This document shows positions 40,541 to 53,000 of a stretch of 64,000 nucleotides of DNA, one piece after another. Under the pieces are notes generated by a model. It ran no database searches. It had not been told where the DNA came from and saw nothing but the letters and a program-made list of their open reading frames with translations. The position numbers were made by a program, and so were the translations under genes. The DNA comes from Apostichopus japonicus. Taxonomy: Eukaryota; Echinodermata; Holothuroidea; Aspidochirotida; Stichopodidae. Each line of letters begins with the position of its first letter. Position 1 is the first letter of the stretch. Location: assembly GCF_037975245.1 (NCBI RefSeq), contig NC_092580.1, positions 11,375,501 through 11,439,500 of the forward strand, written 5' to 3'.

Positions 40541-40658
40541 TCTAGCTCAATTTACTTTGCAGAAGTTTTGATTTCTAGGTTGCGATCAATTTGTAGTACT
40601 ACATGAAATTGATAATTAAATTAAATGATGTTTAAAAAGAACAACAGCTGATTGATAT

Positions 40659-40664
40659 AATAAA
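40659..40664 (+). terminator. Candidate polyadenylation signal of TMEM243
   Basis: AATAAA lies 119 bases after the TGA of TMEM243. A second AATAAA is at 42202-42207, so a longer 3' UTR is possible. Confidence 0.5.
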
Positions 40665-41550
40665 TTGATCAGAAAATGCAACAACTAGCAGAATAGTTTA
40701 AAAACCCAGAGCTCAAATACGAGAGACCTGTTTAGAGCAAGTTTTAGTAGATGTTGTCTTGATTTTTTCATTGCAATGACAGGGCAGAATACAGCAACTT
40801 TTCAGTTTTCAAAAGGGCACCTAAAAAATTCTTTCAAGAAATTGGAAAGACACCTTTTATTTTTTGGTGTCTAAAAAAGTAAGAAGAAACACATAGAGAA
40901 ATGACATGCAAAAAAGGAACAGCTCATGAGATGGTTTCGTACAATGGTACGTCCAGATCTTTACGTTTCCCTTTAATGGTTGCTAAATAATTTCCCTTTT
41001 GTTTTGTGGTGCAAAATGTCGCTGGAGTTTCAGACTGTTATTTGGTCTATCTCTCTTCATGGTAATTATAAGAGCACATATGGCAATTTCATTAATGAGT
41101 GGGTTTTTCGACAGTACACTGCAGTGAACGGTAATAGCATAGTTAGTTTAGTCCCGCGGGTTAACCGTTTGACGTAGATGGATGAAAAGGGAATGCCGGA
41201 AAGGTACTGGCAGTACATGATTGCTTTGAAGCATAATATTAGGGTAGTACAGTATCGAGTGGTTCTCGACTGGGTGAGTATCGAGAAACTTCTGATACAC
41301 CTCTTCACAAATCAAATGGAAAAATGCTATTAAGGATCGATGCCTAGCATAGCAGGAAAGCCAAAATGTCTGGTTTATTTTTCTATCAGTTATGTCTTTC
41401 CGCTAAACCATTTTGATCAGGAGCAATGCCTGTAGTTTAAACGATTTATTTAAACTGTAAGTTTATCAAGAAACAAATTGTACCCGTTTAAAAATGGGTT
41501 AAGACTTCTGTAGCCAAGTTTTCAACGACATGCACTTCTCCGCATATTTA

Positions 41551-41790
41551 TGTATGTATTGTATTTTAGGTCCTCCTGCAAGCAGGAACTCGCAATGAAG
41601 CCTCATTGGCCTATCAAAGCCGCAAGCTGACCGAAGTCAGTCTCTTACATTCATATTTAACGTCCATGATTATGAAATGTCAGTTGTCAACAACCCTGTA
41701 ACTGGACGACATACATTAATCTTGGAGTGACTCAAACCGGGGACCTTATGATTGGAAAGCACTGGTGTTAACCACTGAGCTAACACTCCA
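41551..41790 (-). mobile_element. tRNA-derived SINE, copy 1 of 3
   Basis: On the minus strand the element starts GGAGTGTTAGCTCAGTGGTT (A box) and has a B box GGTTTGAGTC at about 41728. Between them is an anticodon-arm-like segment with CTTTCCAAT; the other copies have CCTTCCAAT, as in tRNA-Gly(TCC). The tRNA-like head (41724-41789) is followed by a conserved body of about 170 bp and a tail ending in short ATACAT repeats. It is not a functional tRNA, because the acceptor 3' side runs into the body. Confidence 0.85.
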
Positions 41791-42426
41791 CAATATTTAT
41801 TGTTGTAGTTTGTTTTGTTTTTACGGCTGAATGTAATCATGAAAGCTTCATGTTAAATGTAATCAAGCAACGTTTAATATACACAATGTATGCCAAAGGT
41901 GGTTCAATCAAATTGAACGATAAATGTCATACAGTAAATGTCAATGGCTTTGTCTTTGAAGAAATCAAATGGTGTGCTCGTAATTTAAACCTCACCCATC
42001 TGATTGCACAGCCCCCATCCTCTTCTGCCACCCATGTTATGGTACAAACTATAAAAAAAAATAAAAAGTTCTAAACTGTCAATATAAATTCGAATTATAT
42101 TTCATTTCTAGAGTGTAAAATTTTAAGATCTGAAATCTCAGTAAATTTCTATTGTAAGGAATGTAAATATCATTGTTTTTGAAAAGACAATTATCATTGA
42201 CAATAAAAGATGACTTTATAACTCAGAAATGATTGAGTCTGTCTTTTTTTGTTTCTGTTTGTAGAACCGTGTTATCTACTTTACTTACAATCTGACTGAG
42301 AAATATGAAACACAGAACTGGTTTCCACTTTGGAAATTTTATGTATGCGAAGGGATGGGGTAGGGAGGAGGAAAGGTGGTGGGGGACTCTGAAATGATCC
42401 AGTCACATATAATGGATTAACACAAC

Positions 42427-42663
42427 GTATGTATGTATTTTAGATCCTCCTGCAAGCAGGAACTCGCGAAGAAGCCTCATTGGCTTATCAAAGCCGCAAG
42501 CTGACTGAAGTCAGTCTCTTACATTCATATTTAAACGTCCATGATTATGAATTGTCAATTGTCAACAACTCTAACTGGATGACATACATTAATCTTGGAG
42601 TGACTCGAACCGGGGACCTTATGATTGGAAGGCACCGGCGTTAACCACTGAGCTGACACTCCA
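42427..42663 (-). mobile_element. tRNA-derived SINE, copy 2 of 3
   Basis: Same family and orientation as the copy at 41551. The head is GGAGTGTCAGCTCAGTGGTT and the B box is a consensus GGTTCGAGTC. The anticodon loop is CCTTCCAAT. The tail carries ATACATACATAC. It is the best preserved of the three. Confidence 0.88.
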
Positions 42664-43089
42664 CTGTAATACTACTCTAACGTAATACTTTTCAACAATT
42701 CATTTAATCAAAGCATCAACCCTTAAATTTTTGCATCACTTCAACAACCGATATTGCCAGAAAACTTGAGAAACAATAGCGTGGCATGTCGTTGTCATAG
42801 TCGGGGAAATGGGTCGGATGGTTTCATTGAAATGGAATTTTTTCTACAACCTTCCCTGGAGGTATTTATTATTTTGTTTCATTTTTTTTGCAAGAAATAC
42901 AGTTGCTGTATAGGTGTGAACTTTCTTTCATGGGAGCTGGGTTTTCATCTGTGGATGCGGGTAGTTTTGGTGTCAGAGAAAAATTGATGTGGGGCTTTTA
43001 GATTAAGTTGGATTTTTGTCAACTGTTTTCTGCGAACAATGGTGGTGGCTGATGGGTATTAGTAGACCTGCAGGCAGACCAGTTTGTTT

Positions 43090-43293
43090 GTATGTATGTA
43101 ATTTTAGATCCTCCTGCTTATCAAAGCTGCAAGCTGACCAAAGTCAGTCTCTAAGATTCATATTTAACGTCCATGATTATGAATTGTCGACAACTCTGTA
43201 ACTGGACGACATACATTAATCTTGGAGTGACTCGAACCGGGGACCTTATGATTGAAAGGCACCGGCCGGCGTTAACCACTGAGCTAACACTCC
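43090..43293 (-). mobile_element. tRNA-derived SINE, copy 3 of 3, internally deleted
   Basis: Same family and orientation. About 33 bp present in the other copies (the part with GCAAGCAGGAACTCGC and GAAGCCTCATTGG) is missing near the tail, and the head carries a GGCC-type 4-bp duplication (CCGGCCGGC). The B box GGTTCGAGTC is intact. Confidence 0.85.
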
Positions 43294-43487
43294 TCTGTTA
43301 GTAGAATCTGTTAGCATGTGGGAATGGAGCTATGTGTTGTTGGTGTGGTTTTGTCTTCAATGGAGATCTGTCTTTAGTTTGCAATGGTCTCTTGCTAGTG
43401 ATGTTGTGGTTCTGCTGGGTGGATCCGCCTATTACGTACAAAAAACACTGAAAAGAGGAGAATAGATGTATTAGATAAATAACATGT

Positions 43488-46400
43488 TTATTTCTCTCAA
43501 TTTTTGAAACACTGAAGAAATATTAAATATAATTATTAAAAATGATTAAAAATGATTAAAAATCAAATTAAAGGCAAGCTTGTTTGAGCACCTTTTTTTT
43601 TAAGAAGAGAAGAAAAAGTTGCAGCATTTCATCCAGTATTAAGGCACATAATATTACTAGTTGCCTATTGAATCCTAAATTAAGGAATTGAAATGATGCT
43701 TATTAAAATGCAATAGATACATTTAGAGAATCTAGGGTACGATTCCTTAAACGACAAAATCGGTATTTAGAAAATCATGCTAGCTTAAAATATCATACAC
43801 TCCTAAAAAAAAAGGTCCTGAGTTTTAAACAAGGCACACAACCCCTTAAAATTTAGAAATAATAGCTGACTTCAGTCACATTTCACCTCGGCAAATCCGC
43901 TAGCTTCACTATTAAATCAGAAAGAAACATGATTTTATAATTCATACTGTCAAATAGAAACTAAATATATATCCCTCGCAAGGAAGCAGTTATTTTTTTT
44001 TTTTTTTAAATATCAAGACATTCTGCATCCAAGCACCCTTCATCATACAAAAAAAAAGAGATCCCCACCCCCAGGAAAGTTCAATTAAAAAGGTCCACGT
44101 ATTCAGTAGTAACACACCAGCCTATAGAAAATCCTCTGAGCAGGCATGCATTACCAGGGGAGAGTAGCTTGTGATAGGTCATGACAGAGCAGCTGTATTC
44201 GATGCTAATCTGCAAAGGTTATTACTTAGTCATTACCTTCGAACAAAAACTTAAAACATATTAAACAGAAAAGAAAAAATATTGAAGAAAGAAAGAAAGA
44301 ATGAAAAAGACATGTACAAAGCATATACAAATATATGCCATACAAAAATAGTTATTTAAGGAACACTTTACAATGATCTCAATATTCTACTTTTCCCAAA
44401 AAATTCTACCTTTCAATACTACGATCGATCTCATAATATCTGAAGTGGGTTTGTCAGGAAACTCCAAACTACGGTATCGAGATTTCAAGAAAAAAGCTTC
44501 TGTCGTAATTGACTAAAATAACCTGCTCCTATCACTTTTTGTTTGTTTGTAGTTTATTATGACTTACAAATGCCTTACAAATGACTTACAAATGCCAGCT
44601 AGCATTGTAGATGTATTAGGTTGCAGTCAAATTTTAGGACCTAAAATTTGCTATTATATTAAAATTTTCTTTAATGGATATACATACATATATCTATCTG
44701 TCTACATATCTATATATATGTATATATATTTGAAATGACAATGGAGTTTGAAAGTCCAGAACAGTGACAAAACTTCCAGCCTCCACCCGGATTTGAACCC
44801 GGGCCTCACGATTAATATGCTGACACCCTAACTACTAGGCTATGGACGCTGATTGTATGTCCAGAGGTTTGAACCCAGTAAGGAAGGTTGTAAATTCCAC
44901 TGTATACTTTGCCCCTGTGTTGAACAATGATAAACCTGTTTTGGTGACATATTTGCCTTACTCTAGAGATCAACCATGATGCTACTGTAACCAACTCGAA
45001 ATCCCTAAAGCCGGACCCTAAAGCCAGATCTCAAGGAGATAATTTGAACAGAACTCTGTTAAATGAAACGGAAGTTAACGACTTAGGCAATGGAATATAC
45101 ATATACATATATATATATTTGAAGTGGCAGTGATATATGATATGATATATATGTATAGATATTATAAATGTATATATTCATTTATATCCTTTGTTTCACT
45201 GCATGATTAACTATCACAAGGACAGTCCAAGATACATTATTTACATTCCCATTCAGGTGTCTGTGACTTATGAAAGTTGTAGCCATGCTAGATAAAAAAA
45301 AAAACAGGTGGCCACTTCATCCCCTCCCCAGCCCTCTTGTGCTCCCCACTTGTTTTTCTTCCCCGCCCGCCCGCTCTTCCTGAGCAGAAGTAACTACAAA
45401 CTACACCTTATGACATTCTTGTTTCTTGCCCCCTGCTATACACCAAAAAAAAAGAAGTATAATTGAAGCTGCTTTTCACCATATTTCTCTCCTTTTTTTT
45501 TTTTCACAATTTTTTCAGACACACACATTGTGACTGCATAACGACACAATGTAAAGTATATCTTAGGTTTGGCACTATGGGAGCTTGAAATGAGTAAAAG
45601 AGCTAAAAAATAAACCACAATACGAACAAACAAGACTTACATCCAAAATAATGGCATTCACAAAGGATACGATATGAATTATTAATCACAACATATATAG
45701 AACTTTATATGACTCAACTCTGATTTTAAAGGATGCATAGCAGTTCTTGCACATGTCACAGAAAGCATGCACTATACATTTATATTTGACAGAGCTACAG
45801 TAAGAAGTTGCATAACATATATTCGTAGAGAATAATAATAAATAATATTCAGTTAAATGTCAGGGTATATGAACGTATACAACAGTTTCAATGGATCAGC
45901 TTTGAGGCAAGTTAATGGAAAACATGATTTCCCCCCCCCCCCCCCGTAAATCACATTTTACATTTTTACATTTTTTGGGAGGGAGGGGGGTGTTATTCGG
46001 GTCTGATGCTTGTCACAAGATATTTTTTTTTACAAAAGAACACATTGAAATATCACCAAGCAGTGATTGTATTGAATATTATATTAAATTTGATTAAATG
46101 TGACATAAGGTACATTAATGGCAGCTCTTTTTATATTGAGAGTCAAATGCTACAAAAGGAGCAAATTAAGGACCCTCAAAATTTAGTTCTTCACACAAAC
46201 AAATTTCAATTGGATCAGGCAGAGATCCAGGAGGTACAGAACCTCTGGACCTCATCATTTTTCTCTGGACCTAGTATAATGATCTAAGATCATTTTCCTC
46301 CTCATGAGGTCACATGCACATTGACCTACTTTTCATGGAAAGAAACCTTCTGTACAGAATTAATTTTACATATTAAAAAAGGAAATCAGAACCCACAAAA

Positions 46401-46852
46401 AACTCCTGTATCTAATTTTGGAAATGAAATGAAATGTCTTCATCAATTGCCCTCTGACAGAACTACAGAATGATTCCGAGGGATTTCACCCCTTCCTTTA
46501 GGGTTTTCAACCCCGCAACTATCCGTTGACCATTTGATGAATATTAATGATGTAGCTGCATAGTCCATCCTCATTGGTCGATAGCCCCTACCCGCAGAAG
46601 CTTACTGCACTCGATCAAAGAGAGACATTGGGATGAATGATCCGGGATATGTGACAGAGACTATATATAACGAACACAAGTAGCTGCATTACCCTCACTC
46701 AAGATACCTCGCCAAACTGAATCTGGCCACTTCTGGTTGTGTTCCGTTGAGAGGAATAGTCGTTTGACGCTTGAACCGCCTGTAAGATGTTAATTTACTC
46801 GCCGCTGCAACGTTTCATACGGTACTCGTCCCTGCCATGCAGCGTTAGTCTC
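43488..46852 (-). other. Probable 3' UTR and flank of the mucin-Kazal gene
   Basis: No coding sequence is seen below the stop at 46853. Minus-strand AATAAA signals occur at 44553-44558 and 43488-43493; which one is used cannot be told. The stretch has AT microsatellites (near 44690-44730 and 45098-45180), a C-run (about 45929-45944) and the tRNA-like element at 44779. Confidence 0.35.
44779..44849 (-). mobile_element. tRNA-like head of a second SINE family
   Basis: 71 bp on the minus strand with tRNA proportions. The acceptor-like ends GCGTCCA and TGGAGGC pair at six of seven positions. There is an A-box-like TAGCCTAGTAGTTAGG and a B box GGTTCAAATCC flanked by CCCGG and CCGGG. It continues into AT-rich sequence beyond both ends. 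It differs in sequence from the three SINEs at 41551-43293. A functional tRNA is less likely because the anticodon stem does not pair cleanly. Confidence 0.5.
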
Positions 46853-47016
46853 TTATCGTAAGCAGATCCCATGATGAAGAACGGAAATGTTCTTCTTTAG
46901 AGTGCACAAGGTCTTCTTCTGGAGCTCGCAGCTGTTGTAGTAGGTGACGTCGTCCGTGCCGCATACGGGGTTGTAGACCAACGGACAGGTGAAAGTCAGA
47001 CAGAGGCTACGATCAG
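46853..47016 (-). CDS. Canonical Kazal-domain terminal exon with stop
   Basis: 164 nt, phase 1 start, acceptor GACTTCAG, stop TAA at 46853-46855. It encodes LCLTFTCPLVYNPVCGTDD, then VTYYNSCELQKKTLC and VLHHGIC: six Cys in the classical spacing. The second Cys is followed by Pro-Leu-Val-Tyr, so by the Kazal rule (P1 is two residues after the second Cys) the P1 residue is Leu, as in avian ovomucoid third domains that inhibit chymotrypsin- and elastase-like enzymes. Two residues (LR) follow the last Cys. Confidence 0.92.
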
Positions 47017-50000
47017 CTGAAGTCACAAAGGAAAAAGAAAAAGAAAATGTTGAATGATTCAGAAGTAAGAAACAAAGAAACATAGCATATGTCACATCAC
47101 CAAGCATGTAAACCTACTTTTAAGTCCACCTCGGAATATCCTGCCCGATGCCGACGAAAAGTCGTCGACGAGAACATTTTCCTGTCCATTTTGCTTGAGA
47201 GAGGGGAATATCTCATTGCAATTCATATTTCCCATTCGCAAACAAACCATAGCCCATATGCCATATCCCAACTCTTCCACCCCCATCCCCCAACCCCCAC
47301 CCCCACTCCTATCCCAGTTTGTCCTTTGTTTATGCCACTATTTCCACTCTAGCCTATAGAGCACATTGATTGGTGGTAGCAAACAGCTCACCGATAAGAT
47401 CATCCAATCCAGTGAGACACTCTCCCTTGTACAGGCTGACCAGTGTTGTGTCTCGTCTGAAACAAGCTCTTCTTCTGAGATTGCATTCCGACTGGTAGGT
47501 GTTGCCATCGCTTCCACAGACGGGACAGATATCACTCGAGCAGTGTCCGCAACCGTTGTGCACAACTGTCGATTCAGAAAAGAAGAAAAAAAAAAAGTCA
47601 ATGACCGACATTTCTCCATCAGAGGAATTTAGGCAGTTTTTCCTCTACAAAATGTGGAGAGCGATATTTTACATAACAATACAAATCATCAATATTACAA
47701 GAGCCGTGGAAACAATTAACAATACGTTGGCTCTCGCCGCAGTGCAAAAAGTGAAAAATTTCATTTCAAAGTATACGTTTTGGCCGGGTAAACAAAATTT
47801 CAAACCCAATGATGAGCCATTCTTTGCTTATTTGTGTTTTCAAGATTTCAAAACAAAATTATCTGCATAAAATTTCACAGAAAGAAAAAAGGCCCTTGGC
47901 AGGTCTGGGAATTAAAATTGGACAACAGGAGTCAAATTAAGCTAAAGGTTTCATGCAATTTAATTGCAATCATAGTAATGTGTGATATTACTCATTTCAA
48001 ATTGTCTTTGAGGAGAACTCATTTAGGAGCATATTACCACAATTTGCATGAAACAAAGTGCATAGATAACATTTGCAGGATTTTCAGCAGGCTTCTAAAT
48101 TAACTTTTCACTCTTTGCTCCAAATCATATCTTCAAAATCAAATCATTTGTATCTTACCTGGAGGAAATGTTCTTATGCGTACAGAAACAGAATCTGTTG
48201 TTTTTGTCGTCCAGTAATCTGCTGGAGTATTGAAGAAAAAAAATCAATGAATCAATGAAGAAATATAACAACTTTTTTCCCTTTTCATTTCATCCTTTGT
48301 GAATATCTTTTAAAACACTGCAGACAAACAATCCTGAGATGAAACAAGAAATTTGAGATCAACATCGGTGATTGTCTTGTACATTATTAAAGAAGCTAGT
48401 TACTACAGTTTTTGAGCAGCTCGTTGCATTGGTTTTTGGTTAATTTTCTGATAGATTAACCAAAGTAACAAAATCCTTGCACTTTGGCTTGACTTGTAAA
48501 ATTCCATTTAAATATAATGAAGAAAAAAGTGGAAAACAAGTTGAAAGTTTTTCCAATGTGCTCTTCTTTTCTTGCATGTTATTCCATCAAAATATGACAT
48601 TGCGACAATTATTTAATAGAACGGCTAGATATGGATTCTCTACATTACTAATATTCATCTGGTTAAAACAAATATTTAGTACAGTGGTGGTTGATGAATG
48701 GTTACAGAAGGTTTGGCAAACTGATTCAGCATGTAAGCATCATCGTCTTCAAAGTTGATCTCTTATTAAAGTTTGGTGGGATTAAAATGAGGAGACCTGA
48801 TAAGATATGATGAGTTATGGTATCTTACGAATGAGTTATCTGGACGTTTTGGTCAGTTGATCAAGCTAGTACTAAGCCACTCAGAAGGTTTCATATCTAC
48901 AAGGTGCGACTTCTTAATAAGTGGGTAGGCTCGTGATTAGAATAGGAGATGTTGTCTTTACATTTTGGTGAGAAATACAAGTTAACCTTCTTGGGCTTGA
49001 AAACCATTTCAAAATTTCTACTGCATGGACAAGCACAAAAAAGTGAATTCTGGGTTATACTGAGAAAGAAAAATAAGGATTGGTGATATCTTTCTCATTA
49101 CAGCAATATCTTTGACTAAAATCGGCTGGAAACTTGAATCTAATATTTATGCAACTTTAGGAAAATAAAATGCAACCAGTTTTATATGTGATCTGTCACC
49201 TAATAGCAGACAATCGACTGTATCCCTGACCTATCTATCCATCTATGTATCTATCTACTCACCTGTAGGCTCAGATGACTTGCTGAAGGCTTGTAATGTT
49301 GTCATAACCTTGTCCAGGATCTGAGTGCTACTTTTTGTGGGTGAAAGAGTCGTCGGTTTCTTCTGTCCAGAACCTTCCACGGAGGTATTGGTTTTTTCTG
49401 TTTGTTCTAGAGGAGGTCGGTCGGTGTTTGATCCCTCGATGGGTTTCGGCAACGGTGCCGGGGTACTAGTAGCTGCACTACCACCAGTATCTAATGTACT
49501 TAAAGATCTGAACAATCGTGAAGTAGCGCTGGGTGAGGACGGTGTGATGTCAGCCGTAGATAAAGACGACACAATGCCCAGAGATGACACTTCATCTGCG
49601 GTTGAGACTTGGACTGAGCCCTCCGTCGATAAACCATCTGAAACGTCTGCTCTTGCCGAAGATAGCAATTCAGCTGTGGATGCTTCCTTGGTGCTCACTA
49701 CGTTGGTAACGATAGCGGTGATTATGGGAGTCGTCGTGTCTGATGTTGTGGCGACTTCGGTTGTCGTCTCTGCCTGTGTCGGTGCCGAATGTGTCGAGTG
49801 AAGAGTGTTGCTGGTTCTTTCTGAGGTGTCGACAGAAGTCCTCTGTAGCACATCAGTGCTAGTTGACGGTTCTGCTCCTTTGGTAGCTTGGACATCAGAT
49901 GTTGTAGCATTTGCAACAATATTTTGGGTAAGAGGCACTGTTGACTCTGATGATGAGGCTTTCATTGTTGAAGTAATGTTGCGTTCTGGAGTACTGCTTA

Positions 50001-53000
50001 CGTAAGTGTGTATTTCAGATGAGGATTCTGCACTTGTTCCAAGGGAAGTCTCTCTCGTGGTAGATGAAATTGTAAACGATTCATCTGTAAGTATCACTTC
50101 TGGCACACTTGAAATTATTTCTTCAGACACTAAAGAGGTCGTTACTTTGGGTGGGGTCTCAAATACAGTTGAAGAATAGCTTGTTTTCACAGTTGTAGGT
50201 ACAATAATTGTTCTTAAAGTACTCGCAAATGTAGCTTGTGTAATATCTTCCCGAGTACTTCCTTCCTCAGTGATTGGAGCTACTGTGGATGTTGCTTCAG
50301 GCCTTTCTGGAGAACTCCTTACGGGAAATATTCTCTCTGAGGTGGTAAGCACTTGCCTTGTGGTTTCTGTTGATGAATAGGTTGTTTCTTCAGTAGTAGG
50401 TGACACTGGTGTACTAAAAGTACTCTCCAGTGTTGTTTCTTTTTCCTCTGTAGATCTCACTTCTGCTGCAGTTGAAGGTCTTTTAGTTGAAACGCCTGGA
50501 GTTTCTATCCTAGTACTTTTTTCTTCAGTAGTTGGAGCTACTGTGGATGTCGCTGCAGAGTGTTTCAAAGTACTGCTGACAGGGTTTGTTGTCTCTAATG
50601 TTGTTAGCAATTGGGTTGTGATTGCTTCTTTAGTTGATCTCAAAATTGTTTCTTCAGTAGTAGGTGACACTGATGTACTAAAAGTACTCTCCAGTGTTGT
50701 TTCTTCTTCCTCTGTAGATCTCACTTCTGCTTCAGTAGAAGGTCTTATAGTTGTAACTCCTGAGGTTTCTACTCTTGTGCTTTTTTCTTCAGTAGATGGA
50801 GCTACTGTGGATGTCACTGCAGAGCTTTTCAAAGTACTACTGACAGGGTTAATTGTCTCTAATGTGGTTAGCAATTTGGTTGTAATTGCTTCTTTAGTTG
50901 ATCTCAACACTTTTTCTTCAGTAGTAGGTGACACTGATGTACTAAATGTACTCTCCAGTGTTGTTTCTTCTTCCTCTGTAGATCTCACTTCTGCTGCAGT
51001 TGAAGGTCCTTGAGTAGTAACCTCTGAAGTTTCGACCCTAGTACTTTCTTCTTCAGTAGTTGGAGCTACTGTGGATGTCGCTGCAGAGCTTTTCAAAGTA
51101 CTACTGACAGGGTTTGTTGTCTCTAATGTTGTTAGAAATTTGGTTGTAATTGCTTCTTTAGTTGATCTCAAAATTGTTTCTTCAGTAGTAGGTGACACTG
51201 ATGTACTAAAAGTACTCTCCAGTGTTGTTTCTTCTTCCTTTGTAGATCTCACATCTGCTTCAGTAGAAGGTTGTTTAGTTGTAACTCCTGAAGTTTCTAC
51301 CCTAGTACGTTCTTCTTCAGTAGTTGGAGCTACTGTGGATGTCGCTGCAGAGCTTTTCAAAGTACTACTGACAGGGTTTGTTGTCTCTAATGTTGTTAGC
51401 AATTTGGTTGTAATTACTTCTTTAGTTGATCTCAACATTGTTTCTTCAGTAGTAGGTGACACTGATGTACTAAAAGTACTCTCCAGTGTTGTTTCTTCTT
51501 CCTCTGTAGATCCCACTTCTGCTTCAGTTGAAGGTCTTTTAGTTGTAACTCCAGAAGTTTCTACTCTTGTGCTTTCTTCTTCAGTAGTTGGAGCTACTGT
51601 GGATGTCACTGCAGAGCTTTTCAAAGTACTACGTACAGGGTTTGTTGCCTCTAATGTGGTTAGCAATTTGGTTGTAATTGCTTCTTTAGTTGATCTCAAA
51701 ATTGTTTCTTCAGTAGTAGGTGACACTGATGTACTAAATGTACTCTCCAGTGTTGTTTCTTCTTCCTCTGTAGATCTCACTTCTGCTGCAGTTGAAGGTC
51801 CTTGAGTAGTAACCTCTGAAGTTTCTACCCTAGTACTTTCTTCTTCAGTAGTTGGAGCTACTGTGGATGTCGCTGCAGAGCTTTTCAAAGTACTACTGAC
51901 TGGGTTTGTTGTCTCTAATGTTGTTAGCAATTTGGTTGTAATTGCTTCTTTAGTTGATCTCAACATTGTTTCTTCAGTAGTAGGTGACACTGATGTACTA
52001 AAAGTACTCTCCAGTGTTGTTTCTTCTTCCTCTGTAGATCTCACTTCTGCTGCAGTAGAAGGTCTTTTAGTTGTAACTCCTAAAGTTTCTATCCTAGTAC
52101 TTTCTTCTTCAGTAGTTGGAGCTACTGTGGATGTCGCTATAGAGCTTTTCAAAGTACTACTGACAGGGTTTGTTGTCTCTGATGCTGTTAGCAATTTGGT
52201 TGTTATTGCTTCTTTAGTTGATCTCAACATTGTTTCTTCAGTAGTAGGTGACACTGATGTACTAAAAGTACTCTCCAGTGTTGTTTCTTCTTCCTCTGTA
52301 GATCTCACTTCTGCTTCAGTAGAAGGTCTTTTAGTTGTAACTCCTGAAGTTTCTACTCTTGTGCTTTCTTCTTCAGTAGTTGGAGCTACTGTGGATGTCG
52401 CTGCAGAGCTTTTCAAAGTACTACTGACAGGGTTTGTTGTCTCTAATGTTGTTAGCAATTTGGTTGTAATTGCTTCTTTAGTTGATCTCAATATTTTTTC
52501 TTCAGTAGTAGGTGACACTGATGTACTGAAAGTACTCTCCAGTGTTGTTTCTTCTTCCTCTGTAGATATCACTTCTGCTGCAGTTGAAGGTTGTTTAGTT
52601 GAAACTCCAGAAGTTTCTACTCTTGTGCTTTCTTCTTCAGTAGTTGGACCAACTGTGGATGTCGCTGCAGAGCTTTTCATAGTACTACTGACAGGGTTTG
52701 TTGTCTCTAATGTTGTTAGCAATTTGGTTGTGATTACTTCTTTAGTTGATCTCAACATTTTTTCTTCAGTAGTAGGTGACACTGATGTACTAAAAGTACT
52801 CTCCAGTGTTGTTTCTTCTTCCTCTGTAGATTTCATTTCTGCTGCAGTTGAAGGTTGTTTAGTTGAAACTCCAGAAGTTTCTATCCTAGTACTTTCTTCT
52901 TCAGTAGTTGGAGCTACTGTGGATGTCGCTGCAGAGCTTTTCAAAGTACTACTGACAGGGTTTGTTGTCTCTAATGTTGTTAGCAATTTGGGTGTAATTG

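Larger units (their letters stand above)
40541..43487. other. Intergenic region between TMEM243 and the mucin-Kazal gene (convergent 3' ends)
   Basis: Holds the TMEM243 3' UTR and flank and the SINE cluster. No coding region is supported. Confidence 0.6.
47017..49262 (-). other. Three introns of the mucin-Kazal gene
   Basis: Introns at 47017-47391, 47566-48158 and 48222-49262. No further exon with a phase 1 pair was recognised inside them. Confidence 0.7.

Noticed and set aside
41724-41789. Functional tRNA gene at the SINE head
   Set aside because: The same sequence occurs three times with a conserved non-tRNA body, the acceptor 3' side is not completed, and the B box of this copy is mutated.
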